Source of the DNA: UBA1367 sp040268355
GTDB taxonomy: Bacteria; Actinomycetota; Coriobacteriia; Coriobacteriales; Atopobiaceae
DNA length: 59,411 nt
Assembly: GCA_040268355.1 (NCBI GenBank)
Contig: JAWRIT010000006.1
Location: forward strand, 1 to 59,411
Direction: 5' to 3'
Shown piece after piece: positions 45,474-53,926 of this stretch. Position 1 is the stretch's first letter; each line of letters starts with the position of its first letter. The translations under genes and the position numbers were made by a program. The notes beneath the pieces were generated by a model. That model saw nothing but the letters and a program-made list of their open reading frames with translations. It was not told the origin of the DNA and did not search any database.

Positions 45474-46271
45474 CTACTCTTCCTCGAGGGCCGCCTCGAT
45501 CTCGTCGGTCACGTCCATGGTGTTGTACACGTTCTGGACGTCCTCGAGATCATCAAGGCGGTCAGCCAGCCGCTGGACCTTCTTGGCATCGTTCACGCTG
45601 ACCGTGGTCGGGGTGGTGGGCACGCGCGTCAGCTCGGAACCCTTGACGATGATCCCCTGCTCCTCGAGCGCCTTCTGCACTCCCTGCATGTTGTCGTAGG
45701 CAGTCCAGACGATCCACTGATCGCCGGCGTCCTCGTAGTCGTCACCACCAGCCTCGGCGACAGCCATCATGAACTCATCTTCGTCGACGGCGTTGTCCTT
45801 GTCAGGGACCTTCTTGTCCTCGCTCTTGATGACCTTCTCCACGGCGATGGATCCCTTGCGCTCGAACTGGAAAGCGACCGAGCCGCTGGTTCCCAGGCTG
45901 CCGCCCGCATGGGTGAAGGCGGAGCGCACGTCGGCGGCGGTGCGGTTCTTGTTGTCGGTCAGGCACTCCACGTAGAAGGCGACGCCTGCGGGGCCGTAAC
46001 CCTCGTAGATGACCTCAGAGTACGCCGCGGCGTCCGCACCGGAACCAAACGCCTTGTCGATGGCCGACTTGATCCTGGCGTTGGGCATCGAGACCATACG
46101 AGCGCGCTGGATGGCAGCGGCAAGAGAGGCGTTGTTGTCCGGGTTGGGGTCTCCACCGACCTTGGCAGCAACGGTGATGTTACGCGAGAGCTTGGAGAAG
46201 AGCGACGAACGCTTGGCGTCGATGGCCGCTTTCTTGTGCTTGGTGGTTGCCCACTTAGAGTGTCCGGACAT
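45474..46271 (-). CDS. yebC: YebC/PmpR family protein
   Basis: A 265-aa member of the YebC/TACO1 family. It begins MSGHSKWATTKHKKAAIDAK, the strictly conserved family opening, followed by AKVGGDPNPDNNASLAAAIQ, YEGYGPAGVAFYVECLTDNK, and HAGGSLGTSGSVAFQFERKG. Members act as transcriptional regulators in some bacteria and help ribosomes through difficult peptides such as polyproline in others. AAGGAGG lies 5 nt before the ATG at 46271, which rules out an in-frame start 11 codons upstream. In many genomes yebC is near ruvC; that is not the case here. A strong terminator follows. Confidence 0.96.
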   Translation of the reverse strand: MSGHSKWATTKHKKAAIDAKRSSLFSKLSRNITVAAKVGGDPNPDNNASLAAAIQRARMVSMPNARIKSAIDKAFGSGADAAAYSEVIYEGYGPAGVAFYVECLTDNKNRTAADVRSAFTHAGGSLGTSGSVAFQFERKGSIAVEKVIKSEDKKVPDKDNAVDEDEFMMAVAEAGGDDYEDAGDQWIVWTAYDNMQGVQKALEEQGIIVKGSELTRVPTTPTTVSVNDAKKVQRLADRLDDLEDVQNVYNTMDVTDEIEAALEEE

Positions 46272-46594
46272 CCAGGCCTCCTTAACGTCTTTGAACAAAC
46301 ACAATCACGTTAGCACTGCTCGCAGGTCCGCTTCAAGCCTTGCCGCGTGGCCCACGCCATCTACGCAGCAAGAAGCCTTGCTCGGCGCTCAGCGTACAGC
46401 AGACGAAGGCACCAGCAGGCATCTGCTGGCCTGATGGCCCCCGCCGCACGTCACCCTCCGCCGTCCGAACGAACGCCCACACATGCACGCATTGTGGAAA
46501 ACCTAACGCGGGCGATAGGAAACTCGTGGCTTCGCATACCCCGGACCTGATGTGACAATGCTGGCTTATCAGCAGGCAACGCACGATAGCCGAA

Positions 46595-46647
46595 GGGGAA
46601 GACGGCGGACACGGACGGCGCCGTGGGACAGCCGGGACGTCTTCCCC
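46595..46647 (+). promoter_or_regulatory. leader hairpin of the CO dehydrogenase gene
   Basis: GGGGAAGACG (46595-46604) pairs perfectly with CGTCTTCCCC (46638-46647), and the enclosed segment holds a 10-nt palindrome, ACGGCGCCGT (46615-46624). The structure ends 19 nt before the GTG start codon and just before the G-rich ribosome-binding site. Control of translation is possible, but no known riboswitch class was recognised. Confidence 0.5.
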
Positions 46648-46665
46648 ACGGGAGGGGGAGACGAC

Positions 46666-48747
46666 GTGGGAAGCACACATCACCATACTGACGAGCTCGC
46701 TCACATACACACGCACCGCAACCTCATCGGGTTCGACGAGAACGGCGTGTCGGTCGTGACGCACGAGGCTGCGCACGAGGACGAGGCCACCTCCGAGGAG
46801 CGGCGCGTCGCGTTCGTGAAGGACTACAACGAGGCGGTGAGGGCCTACCGCAAGACCTTTCCCTCGAAGCAGGACCAGATAGAGAGGGTCCCCGATCCCG
46901 CCGTGCGGGAGCTGCTGCTCAGAAGCGAGCAGCTCGGCCTCGAGACACCGTTCGATCGGTTTGACGCCCAACAACCACAGTGCAATTTTGGCCTGTCCGG
47001 CACCTGCTGCCGCATATGCAACATGGGGCCCTGCCGCATCACGGCGAAGGCCCCGCGCGGCGTGTGCGGAGCCGATGCCGACCTCATCGTCGCGCGCAAC
47101 ATGCTGAGATCGGCCGCCGCCGGCGTCGCACAGCACGGCATGCACGCACGTGAGGTCATCCTCTCGCTGAGGTGGGCGGCGGAAGGCAAGCTTGACCTCC
47201 CGATCCTTGGCAAGCAGAAGGTCATCGACACCGCAGCGGCCTTCGGCATCGAGACGCAGGGCCGCGAGCTCGAGGCCATCGCCGCAGACCTTGCCGACGC
47301 CCTCCTCGAGGACCTGTCGCGCAGCGACCCCGCACAGCCCAACCGCACCATCGGCGCGCTGGCCCCCGCCGAGCGCAAGCGCGTCTGGGAAGAGCTTGAC
47401 ATCGTGCCTATCAGCGCCTACCACGAGGTCTTCGACGCGCTGCACCGCAGCGGAAGCGCGACCGACGGCGACTGGCGCTCGATCATGCAGGAGTTCCTGC
47501 GCTGCGGGCTCGCGTTCACCTACTCGGGCGTGGTGGGCGCGAACATCGCGACCGACGCCCTGTTCGGCGTGGGCGACCGGGTCACCTCGAAGGTGAACCT
47601 CGGCGCCCTTGAGAAGGGGTACGTGAACATCGCCGTCCATGGGCACCTGCCCACGCTCACAAGCGAGATCGTGGCCGTTGGCACGAGCAAGGAGTTCGAG
47701 GAGAAGGCACGCGCCATAGGAGCCAAGGGCATTCGCTTCTACGGCATCTGCTGCTCGGGGCTGGCCGCGATGTACCGCTACGGCGGGGTCATCCCGCTGT
47801 CCAACGCCGTGTCGGCCGAACTTGTGCTCGGCACGGGCGCGCTGGACCTGTGGGTCGCCGACGTGCAGGACGTCTTCCCCGCGATCATGGACGTGGCCCG
47901 CTGCTTCAAGACAACGGTGGTCACCACGAGCGACAACGCGCGACTGCCCGGCGCCGAGCGCTACGAGTACGACCATCGTCACAGCAACATCGGAGAGACC
48001 CATGCGCTGGCCGAGCGCATCGTGGAGCGTGCCCTGGAGAGCCATGCCGCGCGCGAGGGAATTCCCGTCTACATCCCGCCCTACGAGGTGGAGGCGGAGG
48101 TGGGCTTCTCCGTCGAGTACGTACACCGTCGCTTCGGTGGCTTCGGCCCGCTCGCCCAGGCCATCCGGGAGGGACGCTTGCTCGGCGTGGTCAACATGGT
48201 AGGTTGCAACAACCCGAAGGTGCCCTACGAGCGCACGATCGTCGACGTCACCGATGTGCTGCTCGAGAATAACGTGCTCGTCCTGACCAACGGCTGCGCG
48301 TCGTTCCCCCTTATGAAGCTGGGGTACTGCAACGCATCGGCCCAGGCGAAGTGCGGGGACGGACTCAGGTCCTTCCTCGAGCCCGACCTCCCGCCCGCCT
48401 GGCACGTGGGCGAGTGCATCGACAACACCCGCTCGTCATCGATCCTGGCCGGGATCGCCGCAGAGCTCGGGCAGCGCATCACCGACATGCCCTATGCGTT
48501 CAGCTCGCCCGAATGGTCCAACGAGAAGAGCGTGTGCGCGGCGCTCGGCTTCAGGCTCTTTGGCATCAACTCGTACCACTGCGTCGAGCCGCCGATTAGC
48601 GGCTCGCGCAACGTCATCGAGTTCATGAAGGAGGGCACGGCCGAGACGCTCGGATCGCGCATGGTCATCGACGTGGACCCGAAACGCCTCGCGCTCAAGA
48701 TCGTCGAGGACATGAAGGCGAAGCGGGCCGCCCTCAGCTGGGAGTGA
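46666..48747 (+). CDS. cooS: anaerobic carbon monoxide dehydrogenase, catalytic subunit
   Basis: CooS interconverts CO and CO2 at a nickel-iron-sulfur C-cluster. Iron-sulfur ligands are visible in QCNFGLSGTCCRICNMGPCR: C106 and C114 fit the D-cluster, and C115, C118, C123 with C134 (GVCGA) the B-cluster. Later segments with NMVGCNNPKV, LTNGCASFPLMK and LGYCNASAQ carry C-cluster-type Cys residues. The 693-aa protein has about 65 residues more than usual at the N-terminus, starting with a His-rich stretch (six His within residues 5-17). GTG at 46666 is chosen because GGGGGAG lies 5 nt upstream. No cooF, acetyl-CoA synthase or nickel-insertion gene lies beside it, so it is a stand-alone CODH; a LysR gene faces it downstream. 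Confidence 0.95.
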   Translation: MGSTHHHTDELAHIHTHRNLIGFDENGVSVVTHEAAHEDEATSEERRVAFVKDYNEAVRAYRKTFPSKQDQIERVPDPAVRELLLRSEQLGLETPFDRFDAQQPQCNFGLSGTCCRICNMGPCRITAKAPRGVCGADADLIVARNMLRSAAAGVAQHGMHAREVILSLRWAAEGKLDLPILGKQKVIDTAAAFGIETQGRELEAIAADLADALLEDLSRSDPAQPNRTIGALAPAERKRVWEELDIVPISAYHEVFDALHRSGSATDGDWRSIMQEFLRCGLAFTYSGVVGANIATDALFGVGDRVTSKVNLGALEKGYVNIAVHGHLPTLTSEIVAVGTSKEFEEKARAIGAKGIRFYGICCSGLAAMYRYGGVIPLSNAVSAELVLGTGALDLWVADVQDVFPAIMDVARCFKTTVVTTSDNARLPGAERYEYDHRHSNIGETHALAERIVERALESHAAREGIPVYIPPYEVEAEVGFSVEYVHRRFGGFGPLAQAIREGRLLGVVNMVGCNNPKVPYERTIVDVTDVLLENNVLVLTNGCASFPLMKLGYCNASAQAKCGDGLRSFLEPDLPPAWHVGECIDNTRSSSILAGIAAELGQRITDMPYAFSSPEWSNEKSVCAALGFRLFGINSYHCVEPPISGSRNVIEFMKEGTAETLGSRMVIDVDPKRLALKIVEDMKAKRAALSWE

Positions 48748-48854
48748 CCCTTGGCCGCTCGGACTTGCGGCACAACGACGCGGGTCCGAGCGGGCAGGGC
48801 ATGCGGCGCGAGCCGGGCGGCGAAGACGCGCGCGTCCGGCCCCACTCCGGATCC

Positions 48855-49844
48855 CTAGGGGCCGTCCGGCCCCGTGTCCCCTGCTGGGTCCCCCGCGAGC
48901 TGCGCGTGCGCGCGTGTGAACGGCGCGAGCTCCAGCTCGCCCTCAAACGAGACGATGCGCTCGCAGAGCAGGGCAAGGAACTCCTCGGCAAGCGTCGAGA
49001 GGGTGCCGCCCGCCGTTCGGATGAAGCCGACGTTCATCACCTCGTCGCAGGAGATGGGGACGGCCACCACCGGCGACCCTCCCTTGAGGAAGGCGCCCGT
49101 CCCAAGCGCGTAGCCGTCGACGCGCTCGAGTAGGGTCGCGAGCGTGCCGTTATCGCTCACCACGATCCGTCGGTCGTGCGGGATCGACGCAAGCGGCTCC
49201 TCGGCAAAGTACGACGAACTCTCCAATCCCTGTTCGTGCTCAAAGCGGTAGTAGCCCTCCAGCTCCTCGAGCGTGACCTCGTCCTGGGTGGCAAGCGGAA
49301 GCCGCTCGTGCACGACGATGTGCGGCGTGACGGCATAAAGCGGCGTGAACGCCACGCCCGCCGCGGCCAGGGCCCGCCGCATGACGCGGTCGTTGTAGTT
49401 GCTGAGGTAGATGATGCCCAGGTCGCTCCGCCCCTCCTGGACGTCACGGATGATCTCGTTGGTGTAGGACTCCCGCAGCACGAACTCGGCCAGGGGCTCT
49501 TCGTGGGCAGCCGCAAAGTCTCCGAACGCGTCCACGACAAGCGAGTAATGCTGCGACGAGACCGCCAAGCGCGCCGGTGCCGGCCGCTCGGCACGGCCAC
49601 CCCCCTGCTCGATCAGCTCGATCTGCTCGACCACGTTGCGCACGCGCTCCACGAGCTCAGCGCCTTCCGGGGTAAGCGATATCCCCCGTGACGTACGATT
49701 GAACACCGTGATGCCGAGCTCCTGCTCAAGGTCCTTGACGGCGACCGAGATGCTCGACTGGGATATATAGAGCTTCTGGGCCGCAGAGCGGAACGACCCC
49801 TGCTCGGCCGCCGCGATGAGGTACTTCAACTGCTGTATCTGCAT
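48855..49844 (-). CDS. LysR-family transcriptional regulator
   Basis: A 329-aa LysR-type regulator. The N-terminal winged helix is unmistakable: IQQLKYLIAAAEQGSFRSAA, then LYISQSSISVAVKDLEQELG, then VFNRTSRGISLTPEG (about residues 3-60). The effector-binding region follows from about 90 in the two-lobed pattern of the family. The ATG at 49844 is preferred because MQIQQL is the normal family start. The gene converges on cooS from the other side with about 105 bp between stops, so control of cooS is possible but cannot be deduced from the arrangement alone. No operator was identified. Confidence 0.92.
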   Translation of the reverse strand: MQIQQLKYLIAAAEQGSFRSAAQKLYISQSSISVAVKDLEQELGITVFNRTSRGISLTPEGAELVERVRNVVEQIELIEQGGGRAERPAPARLAVSSQHYSLVVDAFGDFAAAHEEPLAEFVLRESYTNEIIRDVQEGRSDLGIIYLSNYNDRVMRRALAAAGVAFTPLYAVTPHIVVHERLPLATQDEVTLEELEGYYRFEHEQGLESSSYFAEEPLASIPHDRRIVVSDNGTLATLLERVDGYALGTGAFLKGGSPVVAVPISCDEVMNVGFIRTAGGTLSTLAEEFLALLCERIVSFEGELELAPFTRAHAQLAGDPAGDTGPDGP

Positions 49845-50014
49845 GATCGCCAGCCCTTTCCTTGCTGGCATCATAGCGTGTCGTTCCCACGGCGCTGTCT
49901 GGTGCGTCCCTGCCTATGACACCTGGTCCCAGCCGTTGGTGCGCGCTCGGGCCCTGTGGCATCATCAGAGGATGTTGCTGTCGCCACAGATGGCACGCCA
50001 CGCGAACGCAGCGC

Positions 50015-50764
50015 TCAGGAGTCCAGCTCGCCAGCTGACCCGTCACCAGGGGCGGCAAGGTCGTACTTGCGCACCACGCGGGCGATAGAGCGCCGCCACG
50101 GACCCCAGATCACCGCAAGGAAGGCGACGGTCGCCACGCCATGCGCCACATCGAACGGCGCCCCCGCCGCAAAGGCTGCCAGCGTCGTCTGCCAGGTGAG
50201 CGGGCGAACGAATCCGAGCACGTGCCAGCTGTTGAGAATGGCCCCATACAAAAGTCCCGACAGAAAGCCCCACACGTACACCAGCTGCGGACGGGCGAAG
50301 ACCCCGGCATCCGACAGCACGCCGGCACCGTAGCCGACCAGGCCCCACGCGTACATCTGCCACGGGGTCCACGGACCCTGGCCAAAGAAGAAGTTCGAGG
50401 TCAGAGCCGCGAGCGCCCCAGTCGCAAAGCCGCTCCTCTTGCCCAGCGAGGCACCGGCGACGATGCAGATCGCGGAGACGGGCTTGAGGTCCGCGAACGG
50501 CGCAAAGAGCATGCGTCCGGCAGCCGCGACCGCCGCAAGGACGACCGTGGGCATGAGCTGGCGCATGAGCGGGCGCGACGCGTCGAAGCTCGTCAGCATG
50601 AGCACGACCGCCAGCGTCGCGACCAGGATGGTCAGGCCTGCCGTGGCGCGCACACCGGTCACCACGCAGACGACCATCGTCACGGGCACCGAGAGCAGCG
50701 CCGGCAGCTCGAGCGCCGCGAGCAGGCGCGTGCGGGCACGGGCGCTCACGAACGCCACATCCAT
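50015..50764 (-). CDS. ECF transporter substrate-binding (S) component, probably for cobalamin
   Basis: A 249-aa membrane protein with six hydrophobic helices, typical of S components of energy-coupling factor transporters: LSVPVTMVVCVVTGV, KPVSAICIVAGASLGKRSGF, GALAALTSNFFFGQGPWTPW, QMYAWGLVGYGAGVLS and a C-terminal VIWGPWRRS. The GQGPWTPWQM segment is frequent in S components predicted to take up cobalamin-type substrates. The gene start overlaps the end of the ATPase gene by 19 nt, and the operon begins with a DUF4430 lipoprotein and a probable cobalamin riboswitch. Substrate is inferred from these. Confidence 0.85.
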   Translation of the reverse strand: MDVAFVSARARTRLLAALELPALLSVPVTMVVCVVTGVRATAGLTILVATLAVVLMLTSFDASRPLMRQLMPTVVLAAVAAAGRMLFAPFADLKPVSAICIVAGASLGKRSGFATGALAALTSNFFFGQGPWTPWQMYAWGLVGYGAGVLSDAGVFARPQLVYVWGFLSGLLYGAILNSWHVLGFVRPLTWQTTLAAFAAGAPFDVAHGVATVAFLAVIWGPWRRSIARVVRKYDLAAPGDGSAGELDS

Positions 50765-52188
50765 GAGTCGGCAAGAAAGTCGGCGACCGCCTCGGGCTCG
50801 GATGCCTGCCCGTCGAACAAGAGCGACACCGTGTGCGCGACCGCCCGCACGAAGGCCATGTCATGGGTGGCCACGAGCACCGCACACCCCGCCTCGGCGC
50901 AGCTGCGCACACGACGTGCCACCTCGCGGCGGGCGACGTCGTCAAGCCCCTTGGTGGGCTCGTCGAGCAACAGGAGCCTCGGGCGCGTGAGCAGCAGCTT
51001 CTCGAGTGCGAGCAGCTGCTGCTGGCCTCCCGAGAGGTCGTAGGGGTGCGCGTCGGCGCGCCCCGCAAGACCCAGGCGCCCAAGGGTCGCATCGACCTCC
51101 TCCTTGGCGGAGCTTGCGCCCCCAGCCCGCCACTCGAGCAGCTCCTCTCGCACGGACTCGCACCCGAGCAGCGCCTTGGGCTGCTGGGGCAGCAGCGCCC
51201 GTCGCTCCCGGTAGGTGCCGCCCACACGCCCATGCTGCGCCCTGGTGGCCCCGCTGGCAAGCGCCAGCAGCGTCGACTTGCCGCTCCCGTTGCCACCGAC
51301 GAGCGCCCGCACCTCCCCCTCGCGCACGGACAGGTCACAGCCACGCAGCACCCACCCGCCGTCGCGGGCGTAGCGCATCCACAGGTCCGTGAGCGTGAGC
51401 GCCGCCGGGGCCGCCTCTGCTGGCGCAGGTGTGGCCACACCAAGGTCGCGGGCCTGCTTGAGCTGGTCGAGCGGCACCCTGCGCACCGATCCGCAGGCGA
51501 GCTCGAACGCGTCCGTGGCGTAGTCGACCATGGGGGCCGGCCGGTGCGTGGCGACCACCACCGTGATGCCCAGCTCCCGGTTCGCACGGAGCAGCAGGGA
51601 GAGGAACTCCTTCTCGGCGACGGGGTCGAGCATGGCGGTCGGCTCGTCGAGCAAAAGGAGCCTCGGGCGCATCGCCAGCACGGCGGCAAGCGCCACGATC
51701 TGCCGCTGGCCGTCGGAGAGCTCCTGGCACCGCCGCCTGAACCACGGCTCGATGCCCAGAAAGACGCACACCTCCGACAGGCGCCGGCGCATCTCCGCCT
51801 GTCCCATGCCGAGGTTCTCGAGCCCAAAGGCGAGCTCGTGCCAGACGGTGTCGCACACGATCTGGTTCTCTGGGCTCTGGAACACGTAGCCCACGAGCTG
51901 GGCCGAGGCCTCCACGGTGAGGTCGGCCACCGCACGCCCGAAGACCCTGACCTCCCCCTTCCGCCGGCCCACCGGCGAGATCTCGGGCTTCGCCAGGCGC
52001 ATGAGCGTGGTCTTGCCCGAGCCCGTGCCCCCCGTGAGCAGCACGAAAGCACCCTCGGGCACCACCAGGCTCACGTCATCGAGCACCGGTGCCGCCGGAC
52101 TCCCCTGCTCGGCGGGATAGGCGAAGCCCACCCCCGTGAGCTCGAGCGCGGGCGTGGGAGCAAGGGTGGGAGCGCTCGTCTCGGTCAT
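50746..52188 (-). CDS. ecfA: ECF transporter ATPase, two fused ABC domains
   Basis: A 480-aa protein with two nucleotide-binding domains in tandem, replacing the usual separate EcfA1 and EcfA2. Domain 1 has Walker A GGTGSGKT (residues 53-60), a family-specific Q-loop region (VFQSPENQI), signature LSDGQRQ and Walker B LLLLDEPTAMLD. Domain 2 has GGNGSGKST, LSGGQQQ and LLLLDEPTKGLD, with AVLVATHDMAFV after it. All catalytic elements are intact in both. The ATG at 52188 overlaps the EcfT stop as ATGA, and GGAGG lies 8 nt before it. It powers substrate uptake with EcfT and the S component. Confidence 0.95.
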   Translation of the reverse strand: MTETSAPTLAPTPALELTGVGFAYPAEQGSPAAPVLDDVSLVVPEGAFVLLTGGTGSGKTTLMRLAKPEISPVGRRKGEVRVFGRAVADLTVEASAQLVGYVFQSPENQIVCDTVWHELAFGLENLGMGQAEMRRRLSEVCVFLGIEPWFRRRCQELSDGQRQIVALAAVLAMRPRLLLLDEPTAMLDPVAEKEFLSLLLRANRELGITVVVATHRPAPMVDYATDAFELACGSVRRVPLDQLKQARDLGVATPAPAEAAPAALTLTDLWMRYARDGGWVLRGCDLSVREGEVRALVGGNGSGKSTLLALASGATRAQHGRVGGTYRERRALLPQQPKALLGCESVREELLEWRAGGASSAKEEVDATLGRLGLAGRADAHPYDLSGGQQQLLALEKLLLTRPRLLLLDEPTKGLDDVARREVARRVRSCAEAGCAVLVATHDMAFVRAVAHTVSLLFDGQASEPEAVADFLADSWMWRS

Positions 52189-53045
52189 CCGGCAAGCCTC
52201 CATCTCAGGTCGTCAGACAGCACGACGGCGGTCGGCAGCAGGCAGAGCAACGCATAGGGGACGAGCGCCCACGGGCTCGCGTCGCCTCCCATGCGCGGGT
52301 AGAAGCGCCACCCTGCGACCGTCTGCATGACGCCCCCTGCGGCCACGGCGACCAGCAGCGCGATGACGACGAGCGCGGCGAGGTCACGGGTGCGAAGCGC
52401 ATGCGAGCGGTAGGGCCTGCGCCTGCGGCCCACGCTCGCCCCCCACCCACGTGCGCGCATGGAGTCGGACCGCTCGACGGAGTCCTCGAGCGACCAGGTC
52501 AGCAGGATGCCCAGCAGCCTCATGCCCTCCGCGCGTCCATGCCGCGTGCCACTGGTCGCCCGCAGGACGGCGCGTGTGGCGCGCGCACGCCGCATGAGCT
52601 GGGGAATGAGGCGCATCACCATGGATGCGGCCAGGCTCACCGACGGCAGCAGGCCACCGCCAAGCTCGAGGGCCTCGTCCTCGCCCACCACGCTCGCGGC
52701 CGCCTCGAACCACAGCAGCACCGCGACGAGCAGGGCTCCCATCACCGCACCGTATGCCAGGCTCTCCGCATAGATGCGGAACATCCCGACCTTGGCGAGC
52801 AGCGTGGCGCCACGCGCCGAGTAGAGGGGGTTGATGACGCAGATGAGCAGCAGGAGCGGAAGCTGCCAGCGCAGCTTGGCGAGCGTCGGGGCGAGCCCCT
52901 GCGTCACGAGCGCGAAGGCCACCCCGCCCAGAAGCGACGCCGCCACGCACCCTGGGGCCAGGCCGAACATGGCCAGCGTGATGGTTCCGGCGAAGTAGGC
53001 CGCGAGGACCAGGGGATGCCAGCTGTCGAACGAACTGCGCCACAT
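52185..53045 (-). CDS. ecfT: ECF transporter transmembrane (T) component
   Basis: A 286-aa membrane protein that couples the ATPases to the S component. Helices are seen around residues 10-60, 90-130 and 230-280. The cytoplasmic coupling region contains MRLIPQLMRRARATRAVLRA and SVERSDSMRARGWG, the two Ala-Arg-Gly-like coupling motifs expected in EcfT. It sits 33 nt downstream of the lipoprotein gene and overlaps the ATPase gene by 4 nt, so the order is lipoprotein, T, AA, S. The ATG at 53045 has only a weak GGGTGG upstream, so translation may depend on coupling. Confidence 0.9.
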   Translation of the reverse strand: MWRSSFDSWHPLVLAAYFAGTITLAMFGLAPGCVAASLLGGVAFALVTQGLAPTLAKLRWQLPLLLLICVINPLYSARGATLLAKVGMFRIYAESLAYGAVMGALLVAVLLWFEAAASVVGEDEALELGGGLLPSVSLAASMVMRLIPQLMRRARATRAVLRATSGTRHGRAEGMRLLGILLTWSLEDSVERSDSMRARGWGASVGRRRRPYRSHALRTRDLAALVVIALLVAVAAGGVMQTVAGWRFYPRMGGDASPWALVPYALLCLLPTAVVLSDDLRWRLAG

Positions 53046-53078
53046 GGGGCCACCCGGGAAAGAGGGCGAAGCGAGCGC

Positions 53079-53603
53079 CTAGGCGGCTTCCGCCATCGTC
53101 TCGACCGGGGCAAGCTCGGTCTCGGGCAGGGCCTCCTTGAAGGCGGAGTAGTACCACACGATGCTCGTGCCGTCCTTCAGCTCGACCCCGTCAATGCCGA
53201 CCTCGCTCGCCTTGCCGTCGACGAACAGCTGCCAGAAGTCGCCCGACGCCTCGTCAAAGGCAAGGACGGTGCCGTCTGCGGGGCTGGTGATGGAGTCCAG
53301 CATCACGCCGTAGTCGGAGTTCGAGGCGCTGTAGGTCAGCCCTGCGTCGTCGAACGCCTTCTGCGAGAGGTCCCAGGCGTCCTCGACGTCGGCGAGGGCG
53401 TAGGAGCTCTCCACGACATAGAGGCTGTCGTCCCCGTTGGCGTCAGGGCCGATCACCTCGATGGTGACCGCCTCCTGCGGCTCGTCCGTCGAGGCCTGGC
53501 CGCTCTGGCCCTGGTCGGCCGCGGAGCATCCCGCCAGCGCGAGGCTTCCCCCCAGGATGGCGGTGAGCAGCAGCTGTTTGGCACGTGCGATGTGGGAACC
53601 CAT
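53079..53603 (-). CDS. DUF4430 (transcobalamin-like) lipoprotein
   Basis: A 174-aa exported lipoprotein. The signal peptide (LLLTAILGGSLALAGC) ends in a lipobox with the lipidated Cys at 26, followed by a Gln/Ser/Asp-rich linker. The rest (about 55-165) is a DUF4430 domain, the fold shared with the C-terminal part of transcobalamin: DSLYVVESSYALADVEDAWD, SNSDYGVMLDSI, and FWQLFVDGKASEVGIDGVEL, ending with IVWYYSAF. It probably binds substrate outside the membrane and passes it to the ECF transporter encoded downstream. The ATG at 53603 has GAGGAGGG 7 nt before it; the frame's earlier ATG has no signal peptide. It is lipidated by Lgt, encoded next door. Confidence 0.9.
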   Translation of the reverse strand: MGSHIARAKQLLLTAILGGSLALAGCSAADQGQSGQASTDEPQEAVTIEVIGPDANGDDSLYVVESSYALADVEDAWDLSQKAFDDAGLTYSASNSDYGVMLDSITSPADGTVLAFDEASGDFWQLFVDGKASEVGIDGVELKDGTSIVWYYSAFKEALPETELAPVETMAEAA

Positions 53604-53684
53604 GGTGGTCCCTCCTCTCCCGCGGCTGCGGAGATGGGAGGGCAAGGTGGGAGCGGCAGCGACGATGAGCTGCCGAAGCAGACG

Positions 53685-53835
53685 CGGGGCATGCTCTTGC
53701 GCCCCAGCGGTGCACCACGAACACGTATTGCGGCTGGTCCGGAGTAGAACCGGAATCCTTTTACCTAGGCCTTGCAGCTCTGCGACCGTGCCCTCGGCTC
53801 TATACGACTACGAGCATGGTACCAGCCGCACGGTC
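53685..53835 (-). promoter_or_regulatory. probable cobalamin riboswitch
   Basis: The leader of the lipoprotein-ECF operon contains, on the minus strand, GGTAAAAGGATTCC, then a hairpin TCCGG/CCGGA around TTCTACT, then CCAGCCGCAATACG. This follows the order of the conserved cobalamin-riboswitch core (A-rich segment, GGGAA, CCGGTG-hairpin, CCGCNACTG). A possible degenerate B12 box, AAGAGCATGCC, lies at about 53688-53698. An outer stem TGCGGCTGG/CCAGCCGCA is also perfect. The match is by eye and several consensus bases differ. Downstream genes fit a cobalamin function. Confidence 0.55.
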
Positions 53836-53890
53836 AAAACGCCACGTCCGGCGCGCCTCGTGCCCGCCCGCACGGCACAGGGGGACAGGG

Positions 53891-53909
53891 GAAGAGGCAC
53901 CTATGTGTC
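53891..53909 (-). repeat. copy 2 of the 19-nt intergenic motif
   Basis: The plus strand reads GAAGAGGCACCTATGTGTC. On the minus strand it lies directly after the lgt stop codon, in the same orientation relative to its gene as copy 1 is to tagH. Confidence 0.6.
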
Positions 53910-53926
53910 ATCTGGCTCGTGTGGCC

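Noticed and set aside
46595..46647. NiCo-type riboswitch before cooS
   Set aside because: Only a single stem with an inner palindrome is seen; the conserved four-way junction bases were not recognised.
46333..48405. 690-codon open frame antisense to cooS
   Set aside because: CooS on the other strand has all family motifs; long antisense frames are expected at this GC content and this one shows no domain.
53714..53833. tRNA-like fold (acceptor-like 9-bp stem and a T-arm-like hairpin)
   Set aside because: No D-arm or anticodon arm of normal form and the T-loop is off-consensus; the cobalamin-riboswitch reading explains the same bases better.
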